64,000 bases of DNA from Caballeronia sp. NK8 (GCF_018408855.1 NZ_AP024323.1:1116001-1180000); one strand, 5' to 3'; shown: positions 1-10,011, counted from the first letter of the stretch. The notes: generated by a model not told the origin, from the sequence alone. A program made the numbers and translations.

Positions 1-2565
1 CCGGGCGTCGCGAAGGTCGACTACTTCGGCGATCAGGAAGAGCGCATCTACGTGGAGATTCCCAACACCACGCTCACGCGCCTGAACATCTCGCCGCAGC
101 AGATCGCGCAGGCCATCGACGGACAGAACGCCGTATCCCCCGCAGGCGTGCTGACGACGCCCAACGATCGCGTGTTCGTGCGTCCGAGCGGTCAGTTCAA
201 GGACGTGAATGCGCTCGCCGATACGCTCATCAACGTGAACGGCCGTTCGTTCCGTCTCGGCGATATCGCCACGATCCAGCGCGGCTACATCGATCCGATC
301 GCCACACAGATGCGCTCGGCGGGCACGCCGGTGCTCGGCATCGGCATCTCGATGCAGCCGGGCGAAGACGTCGTGCGGCTCGGCAAGTCGCTCGATGAAA
401 CCATGCTCAAGTTGCGCGCGCAACTGCCGGCGGGACTGAAGCTGACCGAAGTGTCCAGCATGCCGCACGCGGTCTCGCATTCCGTCGACGACTTTCTGGA
501 GGCGGTGGCCGAAGCGGTCGTCATCGTGCTGATCGTGAGTCTGGTGTCGCTCGGCGTGCGTACGGGCATGGTGGTCGTGATCTCGATTCCGATCGTGCTC
601 GCCGTCACCGCGCTCTTCATGTATCTGTTCGATATCGGCCTGCACAAGGTCTCGCTCGGCACGCTGATCCTGGCGCTCGGTCTGCTCGTCGATGACGCGA
701 TCATCGCCGTCGAGATGATGGCCGTGAAACTGGAGCAGGGCTGGACGCGCGCGCGCGCCGCCGCGTTCGCCTACACGAGCACCGCGTTCCCGATGCTGAC
801 CGGCACGCTCGTCACCGTCGCGGGCTTTTTGCCGATCGCGCTCGCGAAATCGAGCACCGGCGAATACACGCGCTCGATCTTCGAAGTCTCGGCGATCGCG
901 CTGATCGCGTCGTGGCTCGCGGCGGTGGTGCTGATTCCGTTGCTCGGCTACAAGCTGCTGCCCGAGCGCAAGAAGGAAGCGCATCTGCCCGACGATCACG
1001 AACACGATATCTACGACACGAAGTTCTACGGACGCCTGCGCCGCTGGGTCGGCTGGTGCGTGAAGCGGCGTTTCGTGGTGCTCGCGATCACGGTCGTGCT
1101 GTTCGTCATCGCGATGGCCGGCTTCACGCTCGTGCCGCAGCAGTTCTTCCCGAGCTCGGACCGTCCCGAACTGCTGATCGACGTGAGGTTGCAGGAAGGC
1201 GCATCGTTCGACGCGACCTTGCGCGAAGCGAAGCGGCTCGAAGAAGCGCTGAAGGGCCGCGATGAAATCGATCATGTGGTGAGCTTCGTCGGCACGGGCG
1301 CGCCGCGTTTCTATCTGCCGCTCGACCAGCAATTGCCGACACCCAACTTCGCGCAGTTCGTCGTCACGGCGAAGTCGGTCGAAGCGCGCGAAGCGCTCGC
1401 GCGCTGGCTCGATCCGATGTTGCGCGAGCGCTTTCCCGCCGTGCGCACGCGTCTGTCGCGGCTGGAAAACGGTCCGCCCGTGGGTTATCCGGTGCAGTTC
1501 CGCGTGAGCGGCGACGACATCGGCACGGTGCGTCATATCGCCGAGCAGGTCTCCGCCGACATGCGCGCCGATGCCCGCACGACCAATGTGCAGTTCGACT
1601 GGGACGAGCCTTCGGAGCGCTCGGTGCGCTTCGAGATCGACCAGCAGAAAGCGCGCGATGCGGGCGTCACGTCGCAGGACGTCGCGAGCTTTCTCGCGAT
1701 GACGCTGACCGGCACCACAGTCACGCAGTATCGCGAACGCGACAAGCTGATCAGCGTCGATTTGCGCGCGCCGCGCGCCGAGCGCGTCGATCCTTCGCGG
1801 CTCGCGACCCTCGCGATGCCGACGCCGCACGGACCGGTACCGTTGAGCGCGCTGGGCCGCATCGTCGATACGCTCGAATACGGCGTGATCTGGGAACGCG
1901 ACCGTCAGCCGACCATCACCGTGCAGTCCGACGTCAAGGGCGACGCGCAAGGCATCGACGTGACGCAGGCTATCGACAAAAAACTCGACGAGATTCGCCG
2001 CGCGCTGCCGGTGGGTTATCGCATCGAGGTGGGCGGCCCGGTCGAGGAAAGCGGCAAGGGTCAGGCGTCGATCAACGCGCAGATTCCGGTGATGGTGATC
2101 GTCGTGCTCACGCTTCTGATGATCCAGTTGCAGAGCTTCTCGCGCGTCATGATGGTCATCCTCACCGCGCCGCTCGGGTTGATCGGCGTGGTCGTGACGC
2201 TGCTCGCGTTCGGCAAGCCGTTCGGCTTCGTCGCGATGCTCGGCGTCATCGCGATGTTCGGCATCATCATGCGCAACTCGGTGATTCTCGTCGATCAGAT
2301 CGAGCAGGACATCGCCTCCGGGCACAAGCGTTTCGATGCGATCATCGGCGCGACGGTGCGGCGTTTCCGGCCGATCACGCTGACCGCAGCCGCCGCCGTG
2401 CTCGCGCTGATTCCGCTTCTGCGCAGCAACTTCTTCGGCCCGATGGCGACCGCGCTGATGGGCGGCATCACGAGCGCGACCGTGCTCACCCTCTTCTATC
2501 TGCCCGCGCTCTACGCCGCGTGGTTTCGCGTGAAGCTCGACGAACGCGAAGGAGCATCGTCATGA
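1..2565 (+). CDS. RND-family efflux permease, 5' end outside the window
   Basis: Inner-membrane proton-driven drug or metabolite exporter of the ACR_tran (AcrB-like) family. The reading frame is open from base 1, so the first part of the protein lies upstream; 854 residues are visible. Visible order: periplasmic porter segment, a first membrane bundle with the proton-relay motif LGLLVDDAIIAVE, a second periplasmic segment, then a second membrane bundle. In the second bundle the position of the AcrB relay lysine reads MRNSVILVDQ, so an arginine replaces lysine, as in several RND subfamilies. The gene overlaps the outer-membrane factor gene by ATGA, so they are co-translated; a membrane-fusion protein gene is expected just upstream. 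Substrate cannot be told from the sequence. Confidence 0.93.
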   Translation, partial: PGVAKVDYFGDQEERIYVEIPNTTLTRLNISPQQIAQAIDGQNAVSPAGVLTTPNDRVFVRPSGQFKDVNALADTLINVNGRSFRLGDIATIQRGYIDPIATQMRSAGTPVLGIGISMQPGEDVVRLGKSLDETMLKLRAQLPAGLKLTEVSSMPHAVSHSVDDFLEAVAEAVVIVLIVSLVSLGVRTGMVVVISIPIVLAVTALFMYLFDIGLHKVSLGTLILALGLLVDDAIIAVEMMAVKLEQGWTRARAAAFAYTSTAFPMLTGTLVTVAGFLPIALAKSSTGEYTRSIFEVSAIALIASWLAAVVLIPLLGYKLLPERKKEAHLPDDHEHDIYDTKFYGRLRRWVGWCVKRRFVVLAITVVLFVIAMAGFTLVPQQFFPSSDRPELLIDVRLQEGASFDATLREAKRLEEALKGRDEIDHVVSFVGTGAPRFYLPLDQQLPTPNFAQFVVTAKSVEAREALARWLDPMLRERFPAVRTRLSRLENGPPVGYPVQFRVSGDDIGTVRHIAEQVSADMRADARTTNVQFDWDEPSERSVRFEIDQQKARDAGVTSQDVASFLAMTLTGTTVTQYRERDKLISVDLRAPRAERVDPSRLATLAMPTPHGPVPLSALGRIVDTLEYGVIWERDRQPTITVQSDVKGDAQGIDVTQAIDKKLDEIRRALPVGYRIEVGGPVEESGKGQASINAQIPVMVIVVLTLLMIQLQSFSRVMMVILTAPLGLIGVVVTLLAFGKPFGFVAMLGVIAMFGIIMRNSVILVDQIEQDIASGHKRFDAIIGATVRRFRPITLTAAAAVLALIPLLRSNFFGPMATALMGGITSATVLTLFYLPALYAAWFRVKLDEREGASS

Positions 2566-4028
2566 ATCGCCGGCTTTTGATGATCGCGGCGTGCTGCGCG
2601 CTCGGCGCATGCGCGTTCGGCCCGGACGGCAAGCCGCCCGCCATGCCGCAGCCCGCGCATTACGGCGCTAAGCCGCAGGCGGACGCGAGCGTGACGGCCG
2701 AAGGCGCATCGCAGCGCTTCGTCGCGGGCGCCGCGCCCGTGCCGGAATGGTGGAAGCTGTATCGCTCGGATGCGCTGAATGCGCTCGTCGATGAAGGCTT
2801 GCGCGCGAGCCCGAATCTCGCCGCCGCCGACAAGGGCCTCGTCGCCGCGCGCGAGCAGTTGCGCGCGCAAGTGGGATCGTCGCTGCTGCCACAGATCGAT
2901 GCGGGCGGGCAAGCGACCCGGCAACGCGGTTTCGGCATTCCCCAGGGCGGCCCGCCGACCGTGCTCTACAACCTTTTCGTCGGCCAGATTCAGGCGCAAT
3001 ACACGTTCGATCTCTTCGGCGCGGCACGTTTCGCGAACGCCGCGCTCGCCGCGCAGGTCGATCAACAGGCCTTTCAGCTCGATGCCGCGCGTCGCGCGCT
3101 CGCGGCGAACATCGTGACGGGCGCGATCGGCGCAGCGGCATTGCATGCGCAGATCGACGTGACCGAACGCCTCGTCGCACTCGCCAACGACGATGCACAT
3201 GATGCAGAGCGCCGCTATGCGCTCGGCTCGGCATCGCGCGCGGACATGCTCAGCGCGCAACAGAACGCGGCATCGCTCGCATCGCAATTGCCGGGCTTGC
3301 GCGCGCAGTGGCTCGCGACGCGTCATGCGCTCGCCGTGCTGCTCGGACGCACGCCGGATCGCGCGCCCGACGATCTCGACCTCGCGAGTCTCACGGTGCC
3401 GCCGGATGTGCCGGTCGTTCTGCCATCCGAACTGCTGCAAACGCGCCCTGACATCCAGGCCGCCGACTCCGCGCTGAAAGGCGCCGCCGCGCAAGTCGGC
3501 GTGGCGACGGCGCAGTTGTTCCCGAGTCTTTCGATCTCCGCGTCGATGGGCAAAGGCGGCTTCGACTGGCCGACGGCGCTGTCCGGCGCGGGCGCGCTGT
3601 GGAGCGTGGGCGCGTCGCTGTCGCAGCCGCTTTTTCATGGCGGCGCGCTGCTCGCGCAACGGCGCGCGGCCATCGCCACGTATGACGCCGCTGTCGAACA
3701 GTACAAGCAGACCGTGCTGGCGGCGTTTCAGAATGTCGCGAACACGCTGGCGTCGCTCGAAACCGACAGCGAAGCGCTCGCCTTCGCCGACACCGCCAGC
3801 AACGCCGCGCGCGACGCATCGGCGGATGCGGCGGCGCGCGTGCGGCTCGGCGCGATCCCGCCGCGCGCCGCGCGCGGCAGCGAACAGCAGTATCTCAACG
3901 CGCGGCTCTCCACGATCCGCGCGAGCAGCGCGCGCATGAGCGACACGGCCGCACTATTTCAGGCGATGGGCTCGCCCGTCGCGTCGGGTTCGAGCGTCGC
4001 GCGAGCCGATCACGAGACGCACAAGTAG
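2562..4028 (+). CDS. NodT-type outer-membrane efflux lipoprotein
   Basis: Outer-membrane channel partner (TolC/OprM superfamily) of the RND pump encoded just before it, 488 residues. The ATG at 2562 overlaps the permease stop in the arrangement ATGA; longer in-frame starts would run into the permease. The N-terminus is a short lipoprotein signal with lipobox L14-G15-A16-C17, so Cys17 should be lipidated and the mature protein anchored in the outer membrane. Two repeats of the outer-membrane efflux family follow, including the typical RPDIQAADSALKGAAAQVGVA-like segment split around residues 300-320. It ends 10 bp before the convergent ClC gene. Confidence 0.93.
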   Translation: MNRRLLMIAACCALGACAFGPDGKPPAMPQPAHYGAKPQADASVTAEGASQRFVAGAAPVPEWWKLYRSDALNALVDEGLRASPNLAAADKGLVAAREQLRAQVGSSLLPQIDAGGQATRQRGFGIPQGGPPTVLYNLFVGQIQAQYTFDLFGAARFANAALAAQVDQQAFQLDAARRALAANIVTGAIGAAALHAQIDVTERLVALANDDAHDAERRYALGSASRADMLSAQQNAASLASQLPGLRAQWLATRHALAVLLGRTPDRAPDDLDLASLTVPPDVPVVLPSELLQTRPDIQAADSALKGAAAQVGVATAQLFPSLSISASMGKGGFDWPTALSGAGALWSVGASLSQPLFHGGALLAQRRAAIATYDAAVEQYKQTVLAAFQNVANTLASLETDSEALAFADTASNAARDASADAAARVRLGAIPPRAARGSEQQYLNARLSTIRASSARMSDTAALFQAMGSPVASGSSVARADHETHK

Positions 4029-4037
4029 CGCACGTTC

Positions 4038-5333
4038 TCAGTCGGTGAGATGCCGCAGCGTCTGCTCGGGCGCAGTCGACGGGCGTTCGATGCGCGCCTG
4101 CGCGAGCGCGCGATAGGCAAGCGACGCGCCCGCCATGGCCAGCGCCGTGGGAATCAGGAAGTCGTGATTGAAGCGCGTGAACTCGATCATCAGCACGAGC
4201 GCGGTCAGCGGCATCTGCATCGCCGGGCCGAGGAACGCCGCCGCGCCGATCACCGCGAACGCGCCGAGCGGCGTGCCGGGCCAGATGGCGTTCCACACGC
4301 TGCCGAGGACCACGCCGAGCAACGCGCCGTTCGTCAGGCTCGGCGTGAGCAGGCCGCCTTGCGCGCCCGCGCGCAGCGAGCTGACTTCGATCGTCACCTT
4401 CAGGATCAGCAGCACGCCGGCGAGCGCGAAGCCCAGCGAATCGTCGAACGAAAGACCGGCGGGACCACGGCCGTTGCCCGCGAGTTGCGGGAACCAGATG
4501 ACGAGCACGCCGATCAGCGCGAAGTTCAGGATCGACAGCACGGGCAATGCGTTGCCGCGTGGCGCGCTCTTGCGCGCGGCGCTCGCGAGCTTCATGAAGC
4601 ACCATGCGGCCGCGCCGAACACGGGTCCCATGACGATGGCCCAGACGACCATCTGCGTATCGAGCGCGAAGGCGGGCAAGCGGTACTGATGCCCGTCGCC
4701 GAGGCCGATCCACGCGACGATCGCGCCGATCGCCGAAGTGGCGAAGGCCGTCGCGATGATGACGCCATCGAACGTGCAGAGCAGCACTTCGAGCACGAAG
4801 ACCGCGCCGCCGAGCGGCACGTTATAGACGGCGGCGAGTCCCGCGCCCGCGCCGCACGCGACCATGATGCGCGATTGCGCGGGCGTGAGCTTCGCGTAGT
4901 GCGCGAGCCAGCCCGCCCACAGCGAGCCGATTTCGCGCGGCGCGACTTCGCGGCCGAGCGGCGAGCCCATCGCCACCGTGACGATCTGCAAAAGCGCATG
5001 GGCGATCGTGCTGCCGGGCGGCATGCGCGGATCCTCGGAATCGACGGCCTGGCGGATGCTCACGAGCGGTTTGCCGAAGCGATGCACGCACCACCAGCCG
5101 ACGCCCGCGATCACGCCGCAGAGCGTCAGCACGATGAAGCGGCGCAGCGGCGACGCGGCCGAGATGCCGATGAGAAAGCTTTCGCCGCCGGTCAACGCAT
5201 CGAGGCTGTAGCCGAACGCGACGTGCTGGATCTCGTGCAGCAGCAGCGCGAGCAGCATGCCGCCGAGCCCCGCGCCCAGCCCGACGAGCACGGTGACGAC
5301 GATGAGCTTCACGGTCGGTGTCGATGACGGCAT
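4038..5333 (-). CDS. ClC-family chloride channel or H+/Cl- antiporter
   Basis: Polytopic membrane protein of 431 residues with about ten hydrophobic segments, matching the voltage-gated chloride channel family. The segment SPLGREVAPREIG holds the GRE of the family GREGP motif, so the gating glutamate seems present, but the rest of that motif and the upstream GSGIP signature are divergent. The late helix reads FLGPAMQMPLTALVLMIE. I chose the ATG at 5333 because GAGGTGA lies about six bases ahead of it; an in-frame ATG at 5360 has no such site. It converges on the efflux lipoprotein gene. Ion selectivity is uncertain given the altered motifs. Confidence 0.85.
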   Translation of the reverse strand: MPSSTPTVKLIVVTVLVGLGAGLGGMLLALLLHEIQHVAFGYSLDALTGGESFLIGISAASPLRRFIVLTLCGVIAGVGWWCVHRFGKPLVSIRQAVDSEDPRMPPGSTIAHALLQIVTVAMGSPLGREVAPREIGSLWAGWLAHYAKLTPAQSRIMVACGAGAGLAAVYNVPLGGAVFVLEVLLCTFDGVIIATAFATSAIGAIVAWIGLGDGHQYRLPAFALDTQMVVWAIVMGPVFGAAAWCFMKLASAARKSAPRGNALPVLSILNFALIGVLVIWFPQLAGNGRGPAGLSFDDSLGFALAGVLLILKVTIEVSSLRAGAQGGLLTPSLTNGALLGVVLGSVWNAIWPGTPLGAFAVIGAAAFLGPAMQMPLTALVLMIEFTRFNHDFLIPTALAMAGASLAYRALAQARIERPSTAPEQTLRHLTD

Positions 5334-5514
5334 CGCGCTCACCTCGCAGGTAAAGGGCATAGCGTAGCGCGGCCAAATTGCGCGCGTCTCGCCGGGATGC
5401 AGCAAATTATAGTTACGCACGGCATTATTTCGATGCCCGAAATCTTCTTGGGAAATGCGCAAACGCCCACTATCCTCGGGACAATAAGGTATCGAAAAAC
5501 ATCCGGGAGGCAGC

Positions 5515-7047
5515 GTGAGTCTGGTGATTTCCGGCCGCATCGTCGCGCTTGCGCACACGTCCGAGAAAAGCACGTTTGCCGGCAAGGTGTGGATCGGCGA
5601 CGACGGGCGCATCGAACGCGTCACGCGTGGCAATGCGGCCGGGCCGCGCAGCGGCTTCGACAAGGCCGCCGCCGTCGATGTCGGAGATGACCTCGTGCTG
5701 CCCGGCTTCATCGATCTGCACAGTCATCTCGCCTACGCGACGCTGCCGCTCTGGACCGAGCCCGGCCGCACGACACCGTTCCTGCATCACGACTCGTGGC
5801 CGTCCGCCAGCACCTATGCCGGCGACATCACCTGGCCCGCCTACGCGTTCATCGAGGCCGCGCCCGAAGCCTTGCTCGCCTACGCCGAAGTGCGTGCGCT
5901 CGTCGGCGGGACGACGAGCATTCAGGGTTCGCCGCCGAAGAACCGGCCGCTCGACGGCTGGATGGTGCGCAACGTCGAGGACGAGAGCTTCGGCGGGAAC
6001 GTCTTGTCGAACCGCGTGCTGGCATCCACGTTGACGCTCAAGCCCGAAGTCCTCGCGACGCGATCCGCGCAGATGAGAGCGGGCGCGGGCTTCATCTATC
6101 ACTGCGCCGAAGGGCAAGTGAATTCCATCGCCGTGAACGAGTATCAGAGCGCGCGCAAGTGCGGTTGCCTGCAAAAGGATTTCGTCGCCATTCACACCAA
6201 TGCGCTCAATCCGGGCGACTACGATGCCTGGACCGATCCCGGCACCGTCGTCTGGTCGCCGTTCTCGAACCTGTGGCTCTATGGCAGCACGACCAACGTG
6301 CCGTCCGCGCGGGCGAGGAAGATCCGCGTGTGCGTCGGGTCCGACTGGGGGCCATCGGGCACGCGCAACGTGCTCGGCGAAATCAAGGTCGCCGCGCTGG
6401 TGAGCCAGCACGAGCGATGGAAGCTCACGCCCTTCGATCTCGTGCGCATGATCACGTGCGAACCCGGCGACGCGCTCGCCGGACCGTGGAACGTGCAGGC
6501 CGGACGCCTTCAGCCGGATGCGCTCGGCGATGTCGTCGTCATCGCGGCCAAAGCCGCCGCCGATCCGTTCGCGACCGTGCTCGCCGCCACCGAGCAAGAC
6601 GTGCGGCTGGTGGTCATCGGCGGACGCGCGCGCTACGGGAATGCGACGCTCATGAAGGCCGCGAAGGCGACGTTTCCATCCGAACTGAAGATTGCCGGAA
6701 CGAAGCGCGTCCTGTCGATGACGAAGCTCGACGACGCCTCTAAGCCGTGGAGTTTCGCGCAGGTGCTGACGCGGCTGGAACAGGTGCGCGCCGATCCGAA
6801 GAAGGCCATCGACTCAGCCGGCAATGCGTCGGCGCAGGCGCGGCTGGCGGGCGAAGCGCCTCGTCTGCGGCTCGCGCTCGACATGCCGCTCGGCAAGTTG
6901 CCCATCGGCGGGCTGCCGAAGAATCTCGGCGAAATCGTCGTGCCGCCGATCCAGCCGCTCGAACACGATGCGGCCTTCTTCGCCTCGCTCGTGGGACGCG
7001 GGTTCCACGGCGGACTGCTCGACGGTCTCAAAAAGTTCTATGCGTGA
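5515..7047 (+). CDS. Amidohydrolase-superfamily metal-dependent hydrolase
   Basis: Cytoplasmic TIM-barrel hydrolase of 510 residues. The metal ligands of the mononuclear/atrazine-chlorohydrolase-type branch are visible: GFIDLHSHLAY (HxH), FIYHCAEGQ (His), FVAIHTNAL (His) and VGSDWGPSGTRN (Asp). The usual C-terminal beta-sandwich piece with GDVVVI is also present. The start is GTG at 5515, with GGGAGG directly ahead. It is followed after 15 bases by an S41 peptidase gene on the same strand, and the two are probably co-transcribed. The substrate is unknown; family members deaminate or hydrolyse heterocycles, N-acyl amino acids or dipeptides. Confidence 0.85.
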   Translation: MSLVISGRIVALAHTSEKSTFAGKVWIGDDGRIERVTRGNAAGPRSGFDKAAAVDVGDDLVLPGFIDLHSHLAYATLPLWTEPGRTTPFLHHDSWPSASTYAGDITWPAYAFIEAAPEALLAYAEVRALVGGTTSIQGSPPKNRPLDGWMVRNVEDESFGGNVLSNRVLASTLTLKPEVLATRSAQMRAGAGFIYHCAEGQVNSIAVNEYQSARKCGCLQKDFVAIHTNALNPGDYDAWTDPGTVVWSPFSNLWLYGSTTNVPSARARKIRVCVGSDWGPSGTRNVLGEIKVAALVSQHERWKLTPFDLVRMITCEPGDALAGPWNVQAGRLQPDALGDVVVIAAKAAADPFATVLAATEQDVRLVVIGGRARYGNATLMKAAKATFPSELKIAGTKRVLSMTKLDDASKPWSFAQVLTRLEQVRADPKKAIDSAGNASAQARLAGEAPRLRLALDMPLGKLPIGGLPKNLGEIVVPPIQPLEHDAAFFASLVGRGFHGGLLDGLKKFYA

Positions 7048-7062
7048 CATCGCGAGCGAATC

Positions 7063-8955
7063 ATGGCCACGAGAACACCATCGTTATTGAAGTCGCAGAC
7101 GGGCGTGCTGCTCGCCGATCGCACGGGCTTCATGAAGACGACTCACGCGCGGCTTCCGGCCGCGTCCGGCGATCAGCTCGATGCCGCCGATCGCGAAGTC
7201 ATCGTCGATGCGCTGCTGACCGCGATCGGCGGGGCGTACTGTCATCTGCATCAAAAGCGCGCGGGTTACGCCAACGATCCCGTGCAGGCGCTCGAACTCC
7301 TGCGCGTGCGCGGCGCCGACATGAGCGAGGCCGAGTTCCATATGATCGTGACGGGCATCATCGTCGATCTGCGCGATGCGCACACGCTCTATGCCGGACC
7401 GGCGTCGCTCGCCGGCGCGGTCGCGCAACTGCCCTTTCTGGTCGAACAGTACGGCTCGACGGACGAGCCGCAGTTTCTCGTCACCAAAGTCGGACACAGC
7501 AAGCTCATCAAGGACCCCGCGTTCAAGCCCGGCGTCCTGCTGGACACCTGGAACGGCATACCGTTCGAGCGCGCGGTCGCGATCCATGCCGACCGCGAAA
7601 CGGGCGGACGCCCCGATGCGCGGCTCGCTCGCGCGCTCGAATCGCTGACGTTCCGCTCGCTGCAGTACGGTCCGCCGCCCGACGAACTATGGGTCGACAT
7701 CGGCTTTCGCGATGGTCCGGCGCGCGCGCGGCGCGAAGTACGCATACCGTGGCGCATCGTCTGGCCGGGCCGCCCCGCGACCGGCGTGCGGCCCGGCGCG
7801 CACACTGCGCTGCGCGTCGCGGTGAGTCCGGCGGCGGAACAGGTCCGGCGCGCGAAAAAGCTGATGTTCTCCGGCAAGGAATGGCACGCCGAGCATCTGC
7901 GCGCGGAGATGGCGCGCGACGCCGGCTGGATCAAAACCCGCTTTCCCGACGCGCTGTCCGCGCGCACGTACCCGACGAAAGTGCTCGGCGATGTCGGCTA
8001 TGTGCGCATCTGGACCTTCGATGTAAACGATCACGAAGCCTTCGTCGATGAAGTCACGCGTCTCGTCGAACAATTGCCGGACACCGGGCTCATCGTCGAT
8101 GTGCGCGGCAATCCCGGCGGCCTGATCTGGGCGGCGGAGCGCCTCCTGCAACTCTTCACGCCGAACAAGGTGCAGCCGACGCGCTTCAGCCTCGTCGCCA
8201 CGCCTTTGACGCGCGCGATGGCGAAGAGCGCGTTCAACCGCATGGAGCTCGAACCGTGGATCGCGTCGCTCGAATCGGCGATCTCGACCGGCGAGGCGTA
8301 CTCGCAGGCGTTGCCGATCACCGATCCGTCCTGGTGCGACGACGTCGGTCAGCGTTATGGCGGGCCGGTCGTCTGCGTCGCCGACGCCAATACATACTCA
8401 TCCGGCGATCTTTTCTGCGCGGGCTTCGTGGACAACGAAATCGGACCGCTGGTGTGCGTGGGCCAGGCGACCGGCGCGGGCGGCGCGAACGTGTGGACGA
8501 ACCATGACCTGGCCGATGCGCTGGACGGCACGGACTTCGCGCTGCCGCGACTGCCCGATGGTGTGAGCTTCACGATGGCGTTTCGCCGCGCGGTGCGTGC
8601 CGGCGACGCGGCCGGCGTGCCGATCGAAGACCTGGGCATCGCCGGCATTCCGTATGCGATGACCCGTCGCGATGTGCTTGATGGCAACGTCGATCTGATC
8701 GACTGGTGCGCGCGGTTTCTGGCGGGCGCGCCGTATTCGAGCTTGCGCGTGACGCTCGGCAAGTCGGAACTGACCGTCACGGCGGCCGGGCTCGACGAGC
8801 TTGAACTTTATGTCGACGGCAGGCCGCTGGAGGCGGCGCGAGCGATCGAGGACGGGGCGCTGAAGCTGCCGCGCCCCGCGGCGGGGCAGCGGCTCGAAGT
8901 GGTGGGCCGCAAGGGCGGCGCGGTGGTTCAGCGCAGGAGGATCGCGCTGACGTGA
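7063..8955 (+). CDS. S41-family serine peptidase-like protein
   Basis: Protein of 630 residues with the tail-specific/C-terminal processing peptidase fold. The S41 core runs roughly from residue 300 to 520: a strand VGYVRIWTF, the conserved LIVDVRGNPGG, and the nucleophile region ANTYSSGDLF (candidate serine near residue 446). No signal peptide or transmembrane segment is visible, so it looks cytoplasmic, which is unusual for CtpA-like enzymes and more like tricorn-core relatives. No canonical PDZ domain is evident. It follows the amidohydrolase gene by 15 bases, which suggests a joint role in breaking down an amide or peptide compound. It converges with the sulfate-binding protein gene, 9 bp away. 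Confidence 0.8.
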   Translation: MATRTPSLLKSQTGVLLADRTGFMKTTHARLPAASGDQLDAADREVIVDALLTAIGGAYCHLHQKRAGYANDPVQALELLRVRGADMSEAEFHMIVTGIIVDLRDAHTLYAGPASLAGAVAQLPFLVEQYGSTDEPQFLVTKVGHSKLIKDPAFKPGVLLDTWNGIPFERAVAIHADRETGGRPDARLARALESLTFRSLQYGPPPDELWVDIGFRDGPARARREVRIPWRIVWPGRPATGVRPGAHTALRVAVSPAAEQVRRAKKLMFSGKEWHAEHLRAEMARDAGWIKTRFPDALSARTYPTKVLGDVGYVRIWTFDVNDHEAFVDEVTRLVEQLPDTGLIVDVRGNPGGLIWAAERLLQLFTPNKVQPTRFSLVATPLTRAMAKSAFNRMELEPWIASLESAISTGEAYSQALPITDPSWCDDVGQRYGGPVVCVADANTYSSGDLFCAGFVDNEIGPLVCVGQATGAGGANVWTNHDLADALDGTDFALPRLPDGVSFTMAFRRAVRAGDAAGVPIEDLGIAGIPYAMTRRDVLDGNVDLIDWCARFLAGAPYSSLRVTLGKSELTVTAAGLDELELYVDGRPLEAARAIEDGALKLPRPAAGQRLEVVGRKGGAVVQRRRIALT

Positions 8956-8964
8956 CGGGCAGCC

Positions 8965-9966
8965 TCAGTTCTTGTCGGCCACGACCTGGTCGAAGGTGCC
9001 GCCATCCGCGAAGTGCGTCTGCTGCGCCTTCTGCCAGCTACCGAACATCTGCTCCACCGTAAACGTCTTCAGTGCTTTGAATTCACCCGCATGCTTCGCC
9101 AGCACATCGGCGCTGCGCGGCCGCAGATGATGCTGCGCGATGATCTCCTGCGCAGCCGGCGTGAACAGGAAGTCGAGATACGCCTGCGCCTGCTTGCGCG
9201 TGCCGCGCTTGTCCACCACCTTGTCGACGATCGAGACCGGCGGCTCCGCCAGCAGACTCACCGACGGATACACCGCCTCGAAATCCTTCGCACCCGGCCC
9301 GGCGCTCATCAACCCGACTTCGTTCTCGAACGTGACGAGCACGTCGCCGATGCCGCGCTGCGTGAACGTCGTCGTGGCTCCGCGTCCGCCCGTATCGAGC
9401 ACGGGCACGTTCTTGAAGATGGCCTTCTCGAAGTCCTGCGCCTGCGCGTCGGTTGCGCCCTGCTGCTTCTTGTAACCCCACGCCGCGAGATACGCATAGC
9501 GCCCGTTGCCCGAAGTCTTCGGATTGGCGACCACCACCTGCACGCCGGGCCGCGCGAGATCGCTCCAGTCCTTGATGTTCTTCGGATTGCCCTTGTGGAC
9601 GAGAAAGACCATCGTCGTGGTATAGGGCGCGCTCGCGTCCGGCAGACGGCTGCGCCAGTTCGCGGGCACCAGTTGTCCGCGTTCCGCGAGCAGGTCGATG
9701 TCGTTCGGCTGGTTCATCGTCACGACATCGGCCTGAAGGCCTTGCGTCACCGAAAGCGCCTGCGCGCTCGACGCCCCGTGCGACTGCCGCACCGACACCG
9801 TCTCGCCGGTCTTTTGACGGTAGTCCGCGACGAAGGCCGCGTCGATATCCTTGTAGAGCTCGCGCGTCACGTCGTAGGACACGTTGAGCAACGTCGTTTC
9901 AGCCTGCGCGATGCTCGCCGCGAGGCCGAGCGCAACGGTGATGACCAGCTTTTTATAGACCGCCAT
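8965..9966 (-). CDS. Periplasmic sulfate/thiosulfate-type ABC substrate-binding protein
   Basis: Solute-binding protein of 333 residues in the Sbp/CysP family, which delivers sulfate or thiosulfate to a CysTWA transporter. A signal peptide (MAVYKKLVITVALGLAASIAQA) is followed by the family opening TLLNVSYDVTREL. The interior motifs SHGASSAQA, WSDLARPGVQVVVANPKTSG and TFENE are those of sulfate-binding proteins. The start at 9966 has GGAG six bases upstream; upstream in-frame starts run into non-coding DNA and the hairpin at 10012-10029. No CysTWA genes are adjacent, so it must serve a transporter encoded elsewhere. The AprA-like cluster at 11.7-17.8 kb may be functionally related through sulfur, which is only inference. 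Confidence 0.92.
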   Translation of the reverse strand: MAVYKKLVITVALGLAASIAQAETTLLNVSYDVTRELYKDIDAAFVADYRQKTGETVSVRQSHGASSAQALSVTQGLQADVVTMNQPNDIDLLAERGQLVPANWRSRLPDASAPYTTTMVFLVHKGNPKNIKDWSDLARPGVQVVVANPKTSGNGRYAYLAAWGYKKQQGATDAQAQDFEKAIFKNVPVLDTGGRGATTTFTQRGIGDVLVTFENEVGLMSAGPGAKDFEAVYPSVSLLAEPPVSIVDKVVDKRGTRKQAQAYLDFLFTPAAQEIIAQHHLRPRSADVLAKHAGEFKALKTFTVEQMFGSWQKAQQTHFADGGTFDQVVADKN

Positions 9967-10011
9967 TTTTTCTCCAGACAGGGGTTCAAACCATACCGCA
10001 CGACAGACAAA

